From: an uncultured Methylococcaceae bacterium
GTDB taxonomy: Bacteria; Pseudomonadota; Gammaproteobacteria; Methylococcales; Methylomonadaceae
Length of the DNA stretch: 36,269 nucleotides
Direction of reading: 5' to 3'
Assembly: GCA_903945605.1 (NCBI GenBank)
Contig: CAJAWH010000078.1
Span: 1 to 36,269 of the forward strand
This document shows positions 1-9,684 of the stretch, piece by piece; the first letter of the stretch is position 1, and each line of letters opens with the position of its first letter. The notes beneath the pieces were generated by a model that was not told where the DNA came from, did no database searches, and saw nothing but the letters and a program-made list of their open reading frames with translations. A program made the position numbers and the translations under genes.

Positions 1-978
1 GTGGCTGTTGGCCAGCACGCTGGTCAAGTTGGCCACGGTCACACCGCTGACGTTCAGGTTGTAGGCACTGTTTATCAAAGCCAACACACCAGCATCACCA
101 ACCAACTGCGTTGCGCTAAGGGCCAAGGTGGGCGTGCCGCCATCGGTCAGGGTGATGCCGCTGATTTTGCTGGCAGCGGTTTGTAGGGTGTTGAGCGCGG
201 CGGCAACGTTGCTGGCAGTGTCGGACACGGCTATCGACACAACGTGGCTGTTGGCCAGCACGCTGGTCAAGTTGGCCACGGTCACACCGCTGACGTTCAG
301 GTTGTAGGCACTGTTTATCAAAGCCAACACACCAGCATCACCAACCAACTGCGTTGCGCTAAAGGTCAAGGTGGGCGTGCCGCCATCGGTCAGGGTGATG
401 CCGCTGATTTTGCTGGCAGCGGTTTGTAGGGTGTTGAGCGCGGCGACAATATTGCTGGAGCTGTCGGATACAGTGACCGATTGCACATGGGGATTGGATA
501 GCATGTTGGCCAAGTTGCCGACAGTCACACCGCTGACGTTCAGATTGTAGGCACTGGAGATTTTGGCCAATATGCCGGCATCGTTGGCCCACTGTGTGGT
601 GGAAACGGTTAGTGTGGGTGTACCGGCGTCGGTCAGGGTGATTCCTGATATTTTGGTCAGGTTGGCTTGCAAGGTATCCAATACCTTGGTTACGTTGCTG
701 GCAGTGTCAGACAATGCAACCGCCTGCACATGGCTATTGGACAGTACGGCTGTTAGGTTGGCTGCGCTGACACCACTGACAGAAAAATTATAAGTTCCTG
801 ATATTTTGGCTAAAATACTGGTATCGTTGGTCAGTTGTGCTGTGGAAATGGCTAATGTGGGGATGCTGGGATCAGTCAGGGTGATGCTGGTGATTTTGGT
901 TGTATTGGCTTGGAGGGTGTCCAATTTCAAACTAAGATTGGCGGCAGTATCTGTTATGGCAATGGAACTAGGTTTAAT
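1..978 (-). repeat. Tandem 243-base (81-codon) repeats inside the giant gene
   Basis: Units begin at about 1, 244, 487 and 730 (period 243 bases), with a fifth shifted by six bases near 979. Bases 1-200 and 244-443 differ at only about two positions, so this pair is a recent duplication. The other copies are clearly diverged but keep the same reading frame and the encoded core SGxTLTDxGTPTL followed by a Q-W/L-x-x-D-A-G-x-L-A segment. All periods are multiples of three, so the frame is preserved. Confidence 0.9.
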
Positions 979-3693
979 GTGCTGGCTGCCCAGTAGGGTG
1001 GTTAATGCGCTAACTGCGTTTGCTGCACTTACCCCGCTGACCGTGAAGGTATAATTGCTGGAAATGGTGTTGAGTATTGTCAGGTCGTTGCTAAGCTGTG
1101 CGGCTGTGAGGGACAAATTGGGAGTGGTTGCGTCTGTTAGAAAAATGCTACTGATTTGCCCTGAGATGCCTTGCAAGTAATCCAGCTTGGCCTGTACATT
1201 TACCGCCGTATCGGTGACAGTTAATGACAGTTTGTTGCCTAAACCAGAGAGTGTCGCCGAGTTGTTGACAATGTTTGCCAGTGTGTCTGTTATCAGAATG
1301 CCGCCAGCGGCTACTTGGGTACCCAATGCGAGCAGTTTGGCAGTGTTAGTGGCGACATTTGCCAAAGTGTCGGTGATGTAATTGAAAGTTTCAGTATTGC
1401 CCAGGCTATCGGTCATCTTGGGGGCGAGTGCCAGCAGCTGTGCCACGGTGATGGCTGAGGAGAACGGGTTGTCACCCACCGTGGTGTCCTGAACGGACAA
1501 CAGTTGGCTGCCCATGGCTGCCAGTGCACTGAGGTTCATAATGCCGCCACTGTCAGCGACACGGATAGGTGCAGCCAATTTTTCATTGACGAAGCTGACT
1601 GCATCGGCGGAGTCCATTGTCAGTGACTTGCCATCCGAGGACAAGATGCTGATAGTGGTGCCGTCGGGCAGGCTAAAGCCGCCGATGACGTTCCCCAATG
1701 GTAGCCACTTGGCTTGGTAGGCGTTGATGTTGGCAACGCTGTCGGTGATATTGTTGAACGTTTCAGTATTGCCCGAGGCATCGGTCATTTTGGGGGCGAG
1801 TGCCAGCAGTTGTGCCACGGTGATGGTTGAGGAGAATGGGTTGTCGCCCACTGTGGTGTCTTGCACGGACAACAGTTGGCTGCCCATGGCTGCCAGCGCA
1901 CTGAGGTTCAGGTTGCTGCCGAGGTCGGTGACGTGGATAGGTGCAGCCAATTTTTCATTGACGAAGCTGACCGCATCGGCGGAGTCCATTGTCAGTGACT
2001 TGCCATCCGAGGACAAGATGCTGATAGTGGTGCCGTCGGGCAGGTTAAAGCCACCGAGTGCAGCCCCTAATGACAGCAGATTGGCTTGGTTGGCGTTGAT
2101 GTTGGTGGAGCTGTCAGCAATGTTGATGCTGCCAGCAGGGATTTGCACGCCCAGTGCGAGCAGCTTGCTGGCGTTGACAGCGATATTGGCAGCTGTGTCG
2201 GTGATGTTGCCGAATGTTTCGATATTACCCGAGGCATCGGTCATTTTGGGGGCGAGCGCCAGCAGCTGTGCCACGGTGATGGCTGAGGAGAATGGGTTGT
2301 CGCCCACTGTAGTGTCTTGCACGGACAACAATTGGCTACCCATGGCTGCCAGCGCACTGAGGTTCAAGTTGCTGCCGAGGTCGGTGACATGGATGGGTGC
2401 GGTCAATTTTTCATTGACAAAGCTGACCGCATCGGCGGAGTCCAGTGTCACCGATTTGCCGTTCGCGGACAAGATGCTAATGGTGGTGCCATCGGGCAGG
2501 CTAAAGCCACCGAGTGCCGCCCCCAATGACAGCAGATTGGCTTGGTTGGCGTTGATGTTGGCAACAGTGTCGGTGATGTTGTTGAACGTTTCGGCATTGC
2601 CCAAGGCATCGGTCATCTTGGGGGCTAGTGCCAGCAGCTGGGCCACGGTGATGGCTGATGAGAATGGGTTGTCGCCCACCGTGGTGTCCTGTACGGATAA
2701 TAATTGGTTACCCATGGCTACCAAGGTGTTCAGGTTCAGGTTGCTGCCGTCATCGGCGACTTTGATTGGCGCGTTTAGCCCTTGCTTGAAGAAAATAAGG
2801 GCATCGGGCATATCCATGGTCACCGATTTGCCGTCTGTGGACAGGATGCTAATGGACGCGTTATTTTTTAGTAAGAAACCACCAAGTTCGTTACCCAGCG
2901 CGAGCAGCTTGGGCATGTTGGCGTTGATGTGGGCGAGCGTGTCGGTTGCTGTGACACTAACATTCAGGCTGGCGGGCATCTGGATCAGCGCTGCTGAGTT
3001 GGCGACAATATTGGCCACAGAGTCAGAGATACTGATGCCGCCAGCACTGAGCTGCGGAGCTAGCGCGAGCAATTTGGTTTCGTTGTTGACGACGTTTGCG
3101 GTCGTGTCGTTGATCCATATTGCCAGTTCGGCACCTAGTTTTGTCAGTGCGGTTGCGTTGGCGACGACATTGGCTGTTGTGTCGGTGACGTTAATGGCAC
3201 CGGCGCCAATTTGTTGTGTGCCCATTGCAAGCAGTTGATTGACGTAGGTTGCCACGTTTGCTGCCGTATCATTAATGGTTATCGCCACATCAGTCCCTAG
3301 CGTGGCAAGTACGGTTGCTTTAGCTGTGATATTTGCCGCTGTGTCGTTGACCTGAATGCCGCCAGCGACAATTTGAGGGTCTAATGCGAGTAATTTTGCG
3401 GCGTTGGCGGTGACATTGGCTAAGGTGTCATTAATCGCGTTGAAAGTTTCAAGTTTGCCGGTGCTGTCAAACATCTTAGGGGCGAGTGCCAACACGTCCG
3501 CCACACTGATGTACCAAGGGAACGGTGGCGTGTCTGAAGTGTCTTGGACTGATACCAGTTGTTTGCCCAAAGCGGCTAGCGCGTCGGCGTTATTGCCAAT
3601 ATTGATGCCATAGTCAGATACGGCTATTGGGCTACTGGACGTTTGGGCATAAGCCAGGGCACTGGCGACTGATAAGGTGACAGGTGAGGTCAT
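1..3693 (-). CDS. Giant repetitive (probably surface or secreted) protein, N-terminal part, runs off the left edge
   Basis: An uninterrupted minus-strand frame of 1231 codons starts with ATG at 3693 and is still open at base 1, so only the N-terminal part is present. The product begins MTSPVTLSVASALAYAQ with no cleavable signal peptide. It is rich in Thr, Ala, Asn, Asp, Leu and Val, I saw no cysteine in the parts I translated, and it is built from repeats of the type ITDTxANVxANxxxLLALxP. Residues about 1-830 carry irregular DTxANV units and 124-residue modules; residues about 900-1231 carry 81-83-residue modules with a SGITLTDGGTPTL core. This pattern resembles bacterial 'beta strand repeat' giant proteins and adhesins, which often leave by type I secretion, but the diagnostic C-terminus is outside the window. 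A weak ribosome site (AGAGAAG) precedes the start. The next gene upstream is divergent, across about 600 bases. Exact function is unknown. Confidence 0.85.
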   Translation of the reverse strand, partial: MTSPVTLSVASALAYAQTSSSPIAVSDYGINIGNNADALAALGKQLVSVQDTSDTPPFPWYISVADVLALAPKMFDSTGKLETFNAINDTLANVTANAAKLLALDPQIVAGGIQVNDTAANITAKATVLATLGTDVAITINDTAANVATYVNQLLAMGTQQIGAGAINVTDTTANVVANATALTKLGAELAIWINDTTANVVNNETKLLALAPQLSAGGISISDSVANIVANSAALIQMPASLNVSVTATDTLAHINANMPKLLALGNELGGFLLKNNASISILSTDGKSVTMDMPDALIFFKQGLNAPIKVADDGSNLNLNTLVAMGNQLLSVQDTTVGDNPFSSAITVAQLLALAPKMTDALGNAETFNNITDTVANINANQANLLSLGAALGGFSLPDGTTISILSANGKSVTLDSADAVSFVNEKLTAPIHVTDLGSNLNLSALAAMGSQLLSVQDTTVGDNPFSSAITVAQLLALAPKMTDASGNIETFGNITDTAANIAVNASKLLALGVQIPAGSINIADSSTNINANQANLLSLGAALGGFNLPDGTTISILSSDGKSLTMDSADAVSFVNEKLAAPIHVTDLGSNLNLSALAAMGSQLLSVQDTTVGDNPFSSTITVAQLLALAPKMTDASGNTETFNNITDSVANINAYQAKWLPLGNVIGGFSLPDGTTISILSSDGKSLTMDSADAVSFVNEKLAAPIRVADSGGIMNLSALAAMGSQLLSVQDTTVGDNPFSSAITVAQLLALAPKMTDSLGNTETFNYITDTLANVATNTAKLLALGTQVAAGGILITDTLANIVNNSATLSGLGNKLSLTVTDTAVNVQAKLDYLQGISGQISSIFLTDATTPNLSLTAAQLSNDLTILNTISSNYTFTVSGVSAANAVSALTTLLGSQHIKPSSIAITDTAANLSLKLDTLQANTTKITSITLTDPSIPTLAISTAQLTNDTSILAKISGTYNFSVSGVSAANLTAVLSNSHVQAVALSDTASNVTKVLDTLQANLTKISGITLTDAGTPTLTVSTTQWANDAGILAKISSAYNLNVSGVTVGNLANMLSNPHVQSVTVSDSSSNIVAALNTLQTAASKISGITLTDGGTPTLTFSATQLVGDAGVLALINSAYNLNVSGVTVANLTSVLANSHVVSIAVSDTASNVAAALNTLQTAASKISGITLTDGGTPTLALSATQLVGDAGVLALINSAYNLNVSGVTVANLTSVLANSH
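1441..3012 (-). repeat. Long 372-base (124-codon) repeat modules inside the giant gene
   Basis: The landmark that encodes VQDTTVGDNPFSSAITVAQL recurs with its start at 1441, 1813, 2269 and 2641. Spacings are 372, 456 and 372 bases, so one unit carries an 84-base (28-codon) insertion. Each module also encodes a TISILS-x-x-GKS segment and an FVNEKL-x-APIxV segment. A more diverged relative of the landmark lies near 3499, at the protein's N-terminus. Copies are near identical over long stretches, indicating duplication or gene conversion. Confidence 0.85.
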
Positions 3694-4290
3694 GGGGGCT
3701 TCTCTAAGGGTTGTATAAAAAAGTGATGGATTGAAATTTGAACGGGGGCAATGCGCAGCTTATGATGAGGCAATCCGTTGCTAAGTCAGCATAGGTGGGC
3801 AATCAACCTGTGGTTAAAGTGGTTAAAGCCGATTATTTTGTGATAGGGCAATTGGCTAAAGTGATAATGGCAAAAGTCAGCGGATAGTTGAAGTAAGGGC
3901 GCATGACCATTATTTTAACCCATCGGTATAAACGACATTTTAATAAACAGTTCAATATCTTGAATGCTGTTAAAAATGAGTTGTACGGTTTACCGGTTGC
4001 GTGTTTATTTTTTAACCGATGGGCTTTTCAAAGCTGGGGCTTATCAAATTTTGAATTTTTTTGATTATATAAGCTTTTGATAAAAATTGATAGCTTGGCC
4101 TGGGTTTGCTTTATTGGGGCGTTCAGCAACGGCGGTCACGATTGTTCCCCTCAAAATGGCCTGATACGCTTATAATAGTATTATGCTATGACTTGATGGG
4201 TCTCGCCCCATTTGACAGATTGCCGGTACATCAGTACTGTAAACATTTTATAACCACCCGCATCAACACCTGCCAGCTTAAGAGCCATTA
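3694..4290. other. About 600-base intergenic region between two divergent genes
   Basis: I see no convincing gene here. It is AT-rich, especially 3900-4100. A 9-base inverted repeat lies far apart (CCCATCGGT at 3919-3927 and ACCGATGGG at 4015-4023) and may be chance. A perfect TATAAT at 4171-4176 could be a -10 element for the downstream aminotransferase gene, but no good -35 sits at the right distance. The 61-codon frame that runs into the aminotransferase start lacks a ribosome site and is not supported. Confidence 0.5.
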
Positions 4291-5475
4291 ATGGAACAAT
4301 TTCAAAGAATAAGCCGTTTACCCCCGTATGTTTTCAATATCGTCAATGAGTTGAAGGCCAAAGCCCGGGCGGAAGGCGAGGACATCATCGATTTTGGTAT
4401 GGGCAACCCGGACCAGCCGACCCCCAAACATATTGTCAATAAATTGATTGAGGCCAGCCAGCGCGAGGACACCCACCGTTATTCCATGTCCAAAGGCATA
4501 CCGAGGCTCAGAAAGGCTATTTGTGATTGGTATAAAACCCGCTTTGATGTGGATTTGGATCCGGAAACCGAAGCTATTGTCACCATAGGCTCCAAAGAAG
4601 GTTTGGCACATTTGGCATTGGCCACACTGGGTCCGGGTGACGTGGTGCTGGTGCCTAATCCCGCTTATCCAATCCATCCCTATGGCGTTGTCATTGCCGG
4701 TGCCGATTTGCGCCATGTGCCACTGGTGCCCGGAGTGGATTTTTTTGAAGAACTGCATAAGGCGATAGCGGAATGTTGGCCTAAACCGAAAATGTTGATC
4801 ATCAATTTTCCCGGCAACCCCACTGCGCAATGCGTGGAATTGGATTTCTTCCAGAAAATCATTGATCTGGCCAAGGCTAATAATATCTGGGTGGTGCATG
4901 ACATTGCCTATGTCGATATTGCCTTTGACGGCTACAAACCACCGTCTATCCTGCAAATCGAGGGGGCCAAAGACATTGCCGTAGAATTTTTCTCAATGTC
5001 CAAAAGTTATAACATGCCCGGTTGGCGGGTTGGCTTCATGTGTGGCAACAAGCAATTAGTGTCAGCGTTGGCGCGGATTAAGTCCTATTTGGATTACGGT
5101 ACTTTCACGCCGATACAAATCGCCGCTATTGCCGCTTTGGAAGGCCCACAGGATTGTGTCACTGAAATTGCCGAGATGTACCGCAAGCGCCGGGATGTCT
5201 TGTGTGATGGCTTGAACGCCACAGGCTGGCCGGTGGAAAAGCCTAAGGCCACCATGTTTGTCTGGGCCAAAATCCCTGATGCCTATTTGTCTATGGGGTC
5301 TTTGGAGTTTTCTAAAAAACTGTTGTTGGATGCTAAAGTGGCGGTGGCACCGGGTATCGGCTTTGGTCAGTACGGTGATGACCATGTGCGTTTTGGTCTG
5401 ATAGAAAACGAACACCGTACTCGCCAAGCCATTCGCGGTATCCGCATGATGATGAAAAAGGATCAGGTTATTTGA
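4291..5475 (+). CDS. alaC: Pyridoxal-phosphate aminotransferase, alanine transaminase AlaC type
   Basis: The 394-residue product matches the fold-type I class I/II aminotransferases and specifically the AlaC group, which make alanine from pyruvate with glutamate as donor. The start [17 protein letters not shown] is the AlaC signature region. [13 protein letters not shown] forms the substrate-side loop, NFPGNPT (Asn176) and DIAY (Asp204, Tyr207) contact the cofactor, and [15 protein letters not shown] holds the Schiff-base lysine, Lys238. The C-terminal [11 protein letters not shown] carries the carboxylate-binding arginine. Length is usual for the family. ATG at 4291 has only a modest AAGAG ribosome site. 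The gene stands alone, followed by a strong terminator. Assignment to alanine rather than another amino acid is by similarity only. Confidence 0.9.
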   Translation: MEQFQRISRLPPYVFNIVNELKAKARAEGEDIIDFGMGNPDQPTPKHIVNKLIEASQREDTHRYSMSKGIPRLRKAICDWYKTRFDVDLDPETEAIVTIGSKEGLAHLALATLGPGDVVLVPNPAYPIHPYGVVIAGADLRHVPLVPGVDFFEELHKAIAECWPKPKMLIINFPGNPTAQCVELDFFQKIIDLAKANNIWVVHDIAYVDIAFDGYKPPSILQIEGAKDIAVEFFSMSKSYNMPGWRVGFMCGNKQLVSALARIKSYLDYGTFTPIQIAAIAALEGPQDCVTEIAEMYRKRRDVLCDGLNATGWPVEKPKATMFVWAKIPDAYLSMGSLEFSKKLLLDAKVAVAPGIGFGQYGDDHVRFGLIENEHRTRQAIRGIRMMMKKDQVI

Positions 5476-5531
5476 ATGTCACGCCCGAGGCCTTCCCAAA
5501 TGGGAGGGTCATGGTGCTATTTTTGGTTAAC

Positions 5532-5569
5532 AAAAAAGGCCGCAACAATCTGTTGTTGCGGCCTTTTTT
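5532..5569. terminator. Bidirectional intrinsic terminator between alaC and rpsT
   Basis: A perfect 17-base stem (5532-5548 with 5553-5569) encloses a TCTG loop. The GGCCGCAACAA core is flanked by six A on the left and six T on the right, so it can end transcripts from both convergent genes. Confidence 0.95.
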
Positions 5570-5607
5570 GGCGTCTGGCAGGCGGGCTTGCTTTGTTAAG
5601 CCTAATC

Positions 5608-5871
5608 TTAAGCCATAGCTTTGACTTTGGCGTTTAATCTGCTTTTGCCGCGGGCCGCTTTATTTTTGTGTATGATGCCTTTGTTTACCGCAGAATCGAT
5701 AATAGGCATGGCAATTTTAAAAGCTGCTTGAGCTTTTTCCTTATCGCCGGAATTAACGGCAACAATCACTTTTTTTACGAATGTACGCAAATTGCTGCGC
5801 TGTCCTGCATTGCGAACACGGCTTTTTTCCGCTTGTTTCGCACGTTTCTTAGCTTGTGCTGTATTAGCCAT
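5608..5871 (-). CDS. rpsT: 30S ribosomal protein S20
   Basis: The 87-residue, lysine- and alanine-rich product has the S20 pattern: an N-terminal MANTAQAKKRAKQAEKSR and a C-terminal GIIHKNKAARGKSRLN. S20 binds 16S rRNA early in small-subunit assembly. The length equals that of typical gammaproteobacterial S20. It is divergent from murJ, an arrangement common in Gammaproteobacteria. A near-consensus promoter lies just upstream and a strong terminator follows. Confidence 0.98.
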   Translation of the reverse strand: MANTAQAKKRAKQAEKSRVRNAGQRSNLRTFVKKVIVAVNSGDKEKAQAAFKIAMPIIDSAVNKGIIHKNKAARGKSRLNAKVKAMA

Positions 5872-5907
5872 AGTGTCTCGAATCTTGGTAAAGTTAACTA
5901 GCCCAAT

Positions 5908-5936
5908 ATTATCGTTTTAAATGCTATGATTGTCAA
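5908..5936 (-). promoter_or_regulatory. Sigma-70 promoter for rpsT
   Basis: Read on the minus strand there is a perfect TTGACA (5931-5936), a 17-base spacer and GATAAT (5908-5913, 5 of 6). This leaves a leader of about 30 bases before the rpsT ATG. Confidence 0.8.
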
Positions 5937-5963
5937 TTTTATAATCAAGTGACGGGGTTAGTT

Positions 5964-7496
5964 TTGAGCAAACAGCTTTTTAAATCGACGGCGGTAGTCA
6001 GTGCCATGACCTTGATATCAAGGCTGTTAGGCTTTGTCCGCGACACCTTGATTGCGCGGCTATTTGGTGTTGATGTAGCTACCGATGCTTTTTTTGTTGC
6101 CTTTAAAATAGCTAATTTTTTGCGTCGTCTGTTCACTGAAGGGGCGTTCGCCCATGTCTTTGTGCCAATTATTGCCGAAGCCAAACAACAGGATGACCCC
6201 CATGCCTTACGGCAATTAATCAATAAAACCACTGGCACATTAAGCTTGTGGTTGCTATTGTTCACTGTATTGGGATGCCTGCTTGCGCCTTTACTGGTGT
6301 GGCTACTGGCACCCGGATTTTCTTGGCAAGGTGAGCAACATGCTTTGTCGGTGCAGATGTTGCAGATCACTTTCCCCTACCTGTTGTTTATTGTTTTGGT
6401 CGCTTTTATGGGTGGCATTTTGAACGCCCACGGTCAGTTTCTGGTGCCAGCATTGACCCCAGTTTTTCTTAATATCAGTATGATTGCCACTGCCGTCTGG
6501 CTGGCCCCTCAGCTGGATGTGCCGGTGACTGCACTGGCTTGGGGGGTATTGGCGGGCGGCGTGGTGCAATTGCTGTTCCAATTGCCCGCTTTGGCCCGAT
6601 TGGGCTTATTGCCCTGTTTGCAATTCGATTTTCAGGATAGTGTGGTGCAGCGCACTATCAAACAGATATTACCGGCTGTTTTTAGTGTTTCCGTCACGCA
6701 AATCAATTTGTTGTTGGATACCTTGGTAGCCTCATTTTTAAGCGTGGGCAGTGTCTCTTGGTTGTATTATTCTGATCGGCTAGTCGAATTTCCGTTAGGC
6801 ATTTTAGGGTTGGCGTTGGGTACAGTAACGCTGCCTGTTCTTGCTAAGCATCATGCCGACGAAAATCCGGCCGGATTTTCCAATGCCATTGACTGGGGCT
6901 TGCGCTTGGCTCTGCTAGTTGGGTTGCCCGCCACGATTGGCTTAGTGGTATTGGCTGAACCCATGCTGTCAACATTATTCCAGTACCACGACTTTAGCTT
7001 GGAAGACGTGCATAGTTCTGGCGAAAGCTTAAAAGCTTATGCTATTGGCTTGTTGGGTTATCTGATGATAAAAGTGTTGGTGCCGGGTTTTAGTGCCCGC
7101 CATGAGTATCAAATCCCAATGCGGATTGGCGTGTACGCGATGCTGGTCAGTTTGGCGTTAAATGTGCTGCTGGTGTTTCCGATGGCTCACGCCGGTTTGG
7201 CACTGGCGACCTCGCTGGGCGCGCTTTTAAATGGCGCGTGGCTATTAAAAATATTGTTTGACCACAAGGTGTATCAGCCGTCTAACGGGTGGTTGTTGTT
7301 TGCGGGGCGCCTATTGTTGGCGAATGTCGTCCTGTTTGCAGTCTTGTATTTTCTGGTTGATGTCAATTGGTGGCAGCAGTGGGGATCGTTGGCGCGGGTG
7401 TTGAATTTGCTGAAATGGATAGTGCTGGGGGGCGTGGTGTACTGTGCTGCGTTATTGTTAAGCGGCTTACGTCCAAGCCATTTGATGGTCAGATGA
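5964..7496 (+). CDS. murJ: Lipid II flippase MurJ (MviN)
   Basis: The product, about 510 residues, is almost wholly hydrophobic with some 14 predicted membrane segments, as expected of MurJ, which moves lipid II across the inner membrane for peptidoglycan synthesis. The N-terminus STAVVSAMTLISRLLGFVRD is the conserved first-helix motif, followed by the ATDAFFVAFKIANFLRRLFTEG region that is conserved in the family. I chose the TTG at 5964 (MSKQLF) because a GGGG stretch lies 7 bases upstream and the length then matches homologues; the GTG at 5949 in the same frame has no ribosome site. The usual neighbour ribF is absent downstream. It converges on thiC. Confidence 0.95.
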   Translation: MSKQLFKSTAVVSAMTLISRLLGFVRDTLIARLFGVDVATDAFFVAFKIANFLRRLFTEGAFAHVFVPIIAEAKQQDDPHALRQLINKTTGTLSLWLLLFTVLGCLLAPLLVWLLAPGFSWQGEQHALSVQMLQITFPYLLFIVLVAFMGGILNAHGQFLVPALTPVFLNISMIATAVWLAPQLDVPVTALAWGVLAGGVVQLLFQLPALARLGLLPCLQFDFQDSVVQRTIKQILPAVFSVSVTQINLLLDTLVASFLSVGSVSWLYYSDRLVEFPLGILGLALGTVTLPVLAKHHADENPAGFSNAIDWGLRLALLVGLPATIGLVVLAEPMLSTLFQYHDFSLEDVHSSGESLKAYAIGLLGYLMIKVLVPGFSARHEYQIPMRIGVYAMLVSLALNVLLVFPMAHAGLALATSLGALLNGAWLLKILFDHKVYQPSNGWLLFAGRLLLANVVLFAVLYFLVDVNWWQQWGSLARVLNLLKWIVLGGVVYCAALLLSGLRPSHLMVR

Positions 7497-7503
7497 AAGT
7501 ATT

Positions 7504-7531
7504 GCTTGTGCGGCAGTCTTGCCGCACAAGC
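7504..7531. terminator. Hairpin between convergent murJ and thiC
   Basis: A perfect 12-base stem, GCTTGTGCGGCA (7504-7515) with TGCCGCACAAGC (7520-7531), has a GTCT loop. There is no T-run on either side, so termination efficiency is uncertain, but the position between two convergent genes fits a shared terminator. Confidence 0.65.
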
Positions 7532-7546
7532 GTTACGGCTTACCTG

Positions 7547-9540
<1,994 letters not shown>

Positions 9541-9621
9541 GCCTTTACGGATGTCGGACTAAATTAAAGCAAATGTCGGAGGATTGCAAGTGGTGCTGTT
9601 ATGATTGCCCCGTTTAGCATT

Positions 9622-9646
9622 AAAAACAGCTGCTATTGCAGTTTTT
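9622..9646 (-). terminator. Possible terminator after metH
   Basis: On the minus strand AAAAAC-TGC, loop AATA, GCA, a 3-base bulge and GTTTTT form a hairpin ending in T residues, about 40 bases past the metH stop. The bulge makes it weak. Confidence 0.4.
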
Positions 9647-9684
9647 TTTCTGTAGAGCTGCGACAAATGCCAGATTCAGCTCAG

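Noticed and set aside
1-486. Tandem repeats considered as a CRISPR array or satellite DNA
   Set aside because: Period 243 with no short repeat-spacer pattern, and the unit is an exact multiple of three inside an open coding frame. It is a protein repeat.
1724-3238. Long plus-strand open frame of 504 codons in the repeat region
   Set aside because: It is antisense to the giant minus-strand gene. It stays open because the repeats have biased codons. The minus frame is longer, has a ribosome site and gives sensible in-frame repeat modules.
4106-4291. 61-codon plus-strand frame just before the aminotransferase gene
   Set aside because: It starts with TTG and has no ribosome site, no recognisable protein features and an AT-rich intergenic composition.
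4318-4956. 212-codon minus-strand frame inside the aminotransferase gene
   Set aside because: Antisense to a full-length conserved gene; its sequence has the His/Gln/Ile-rich look of a shadow frame.
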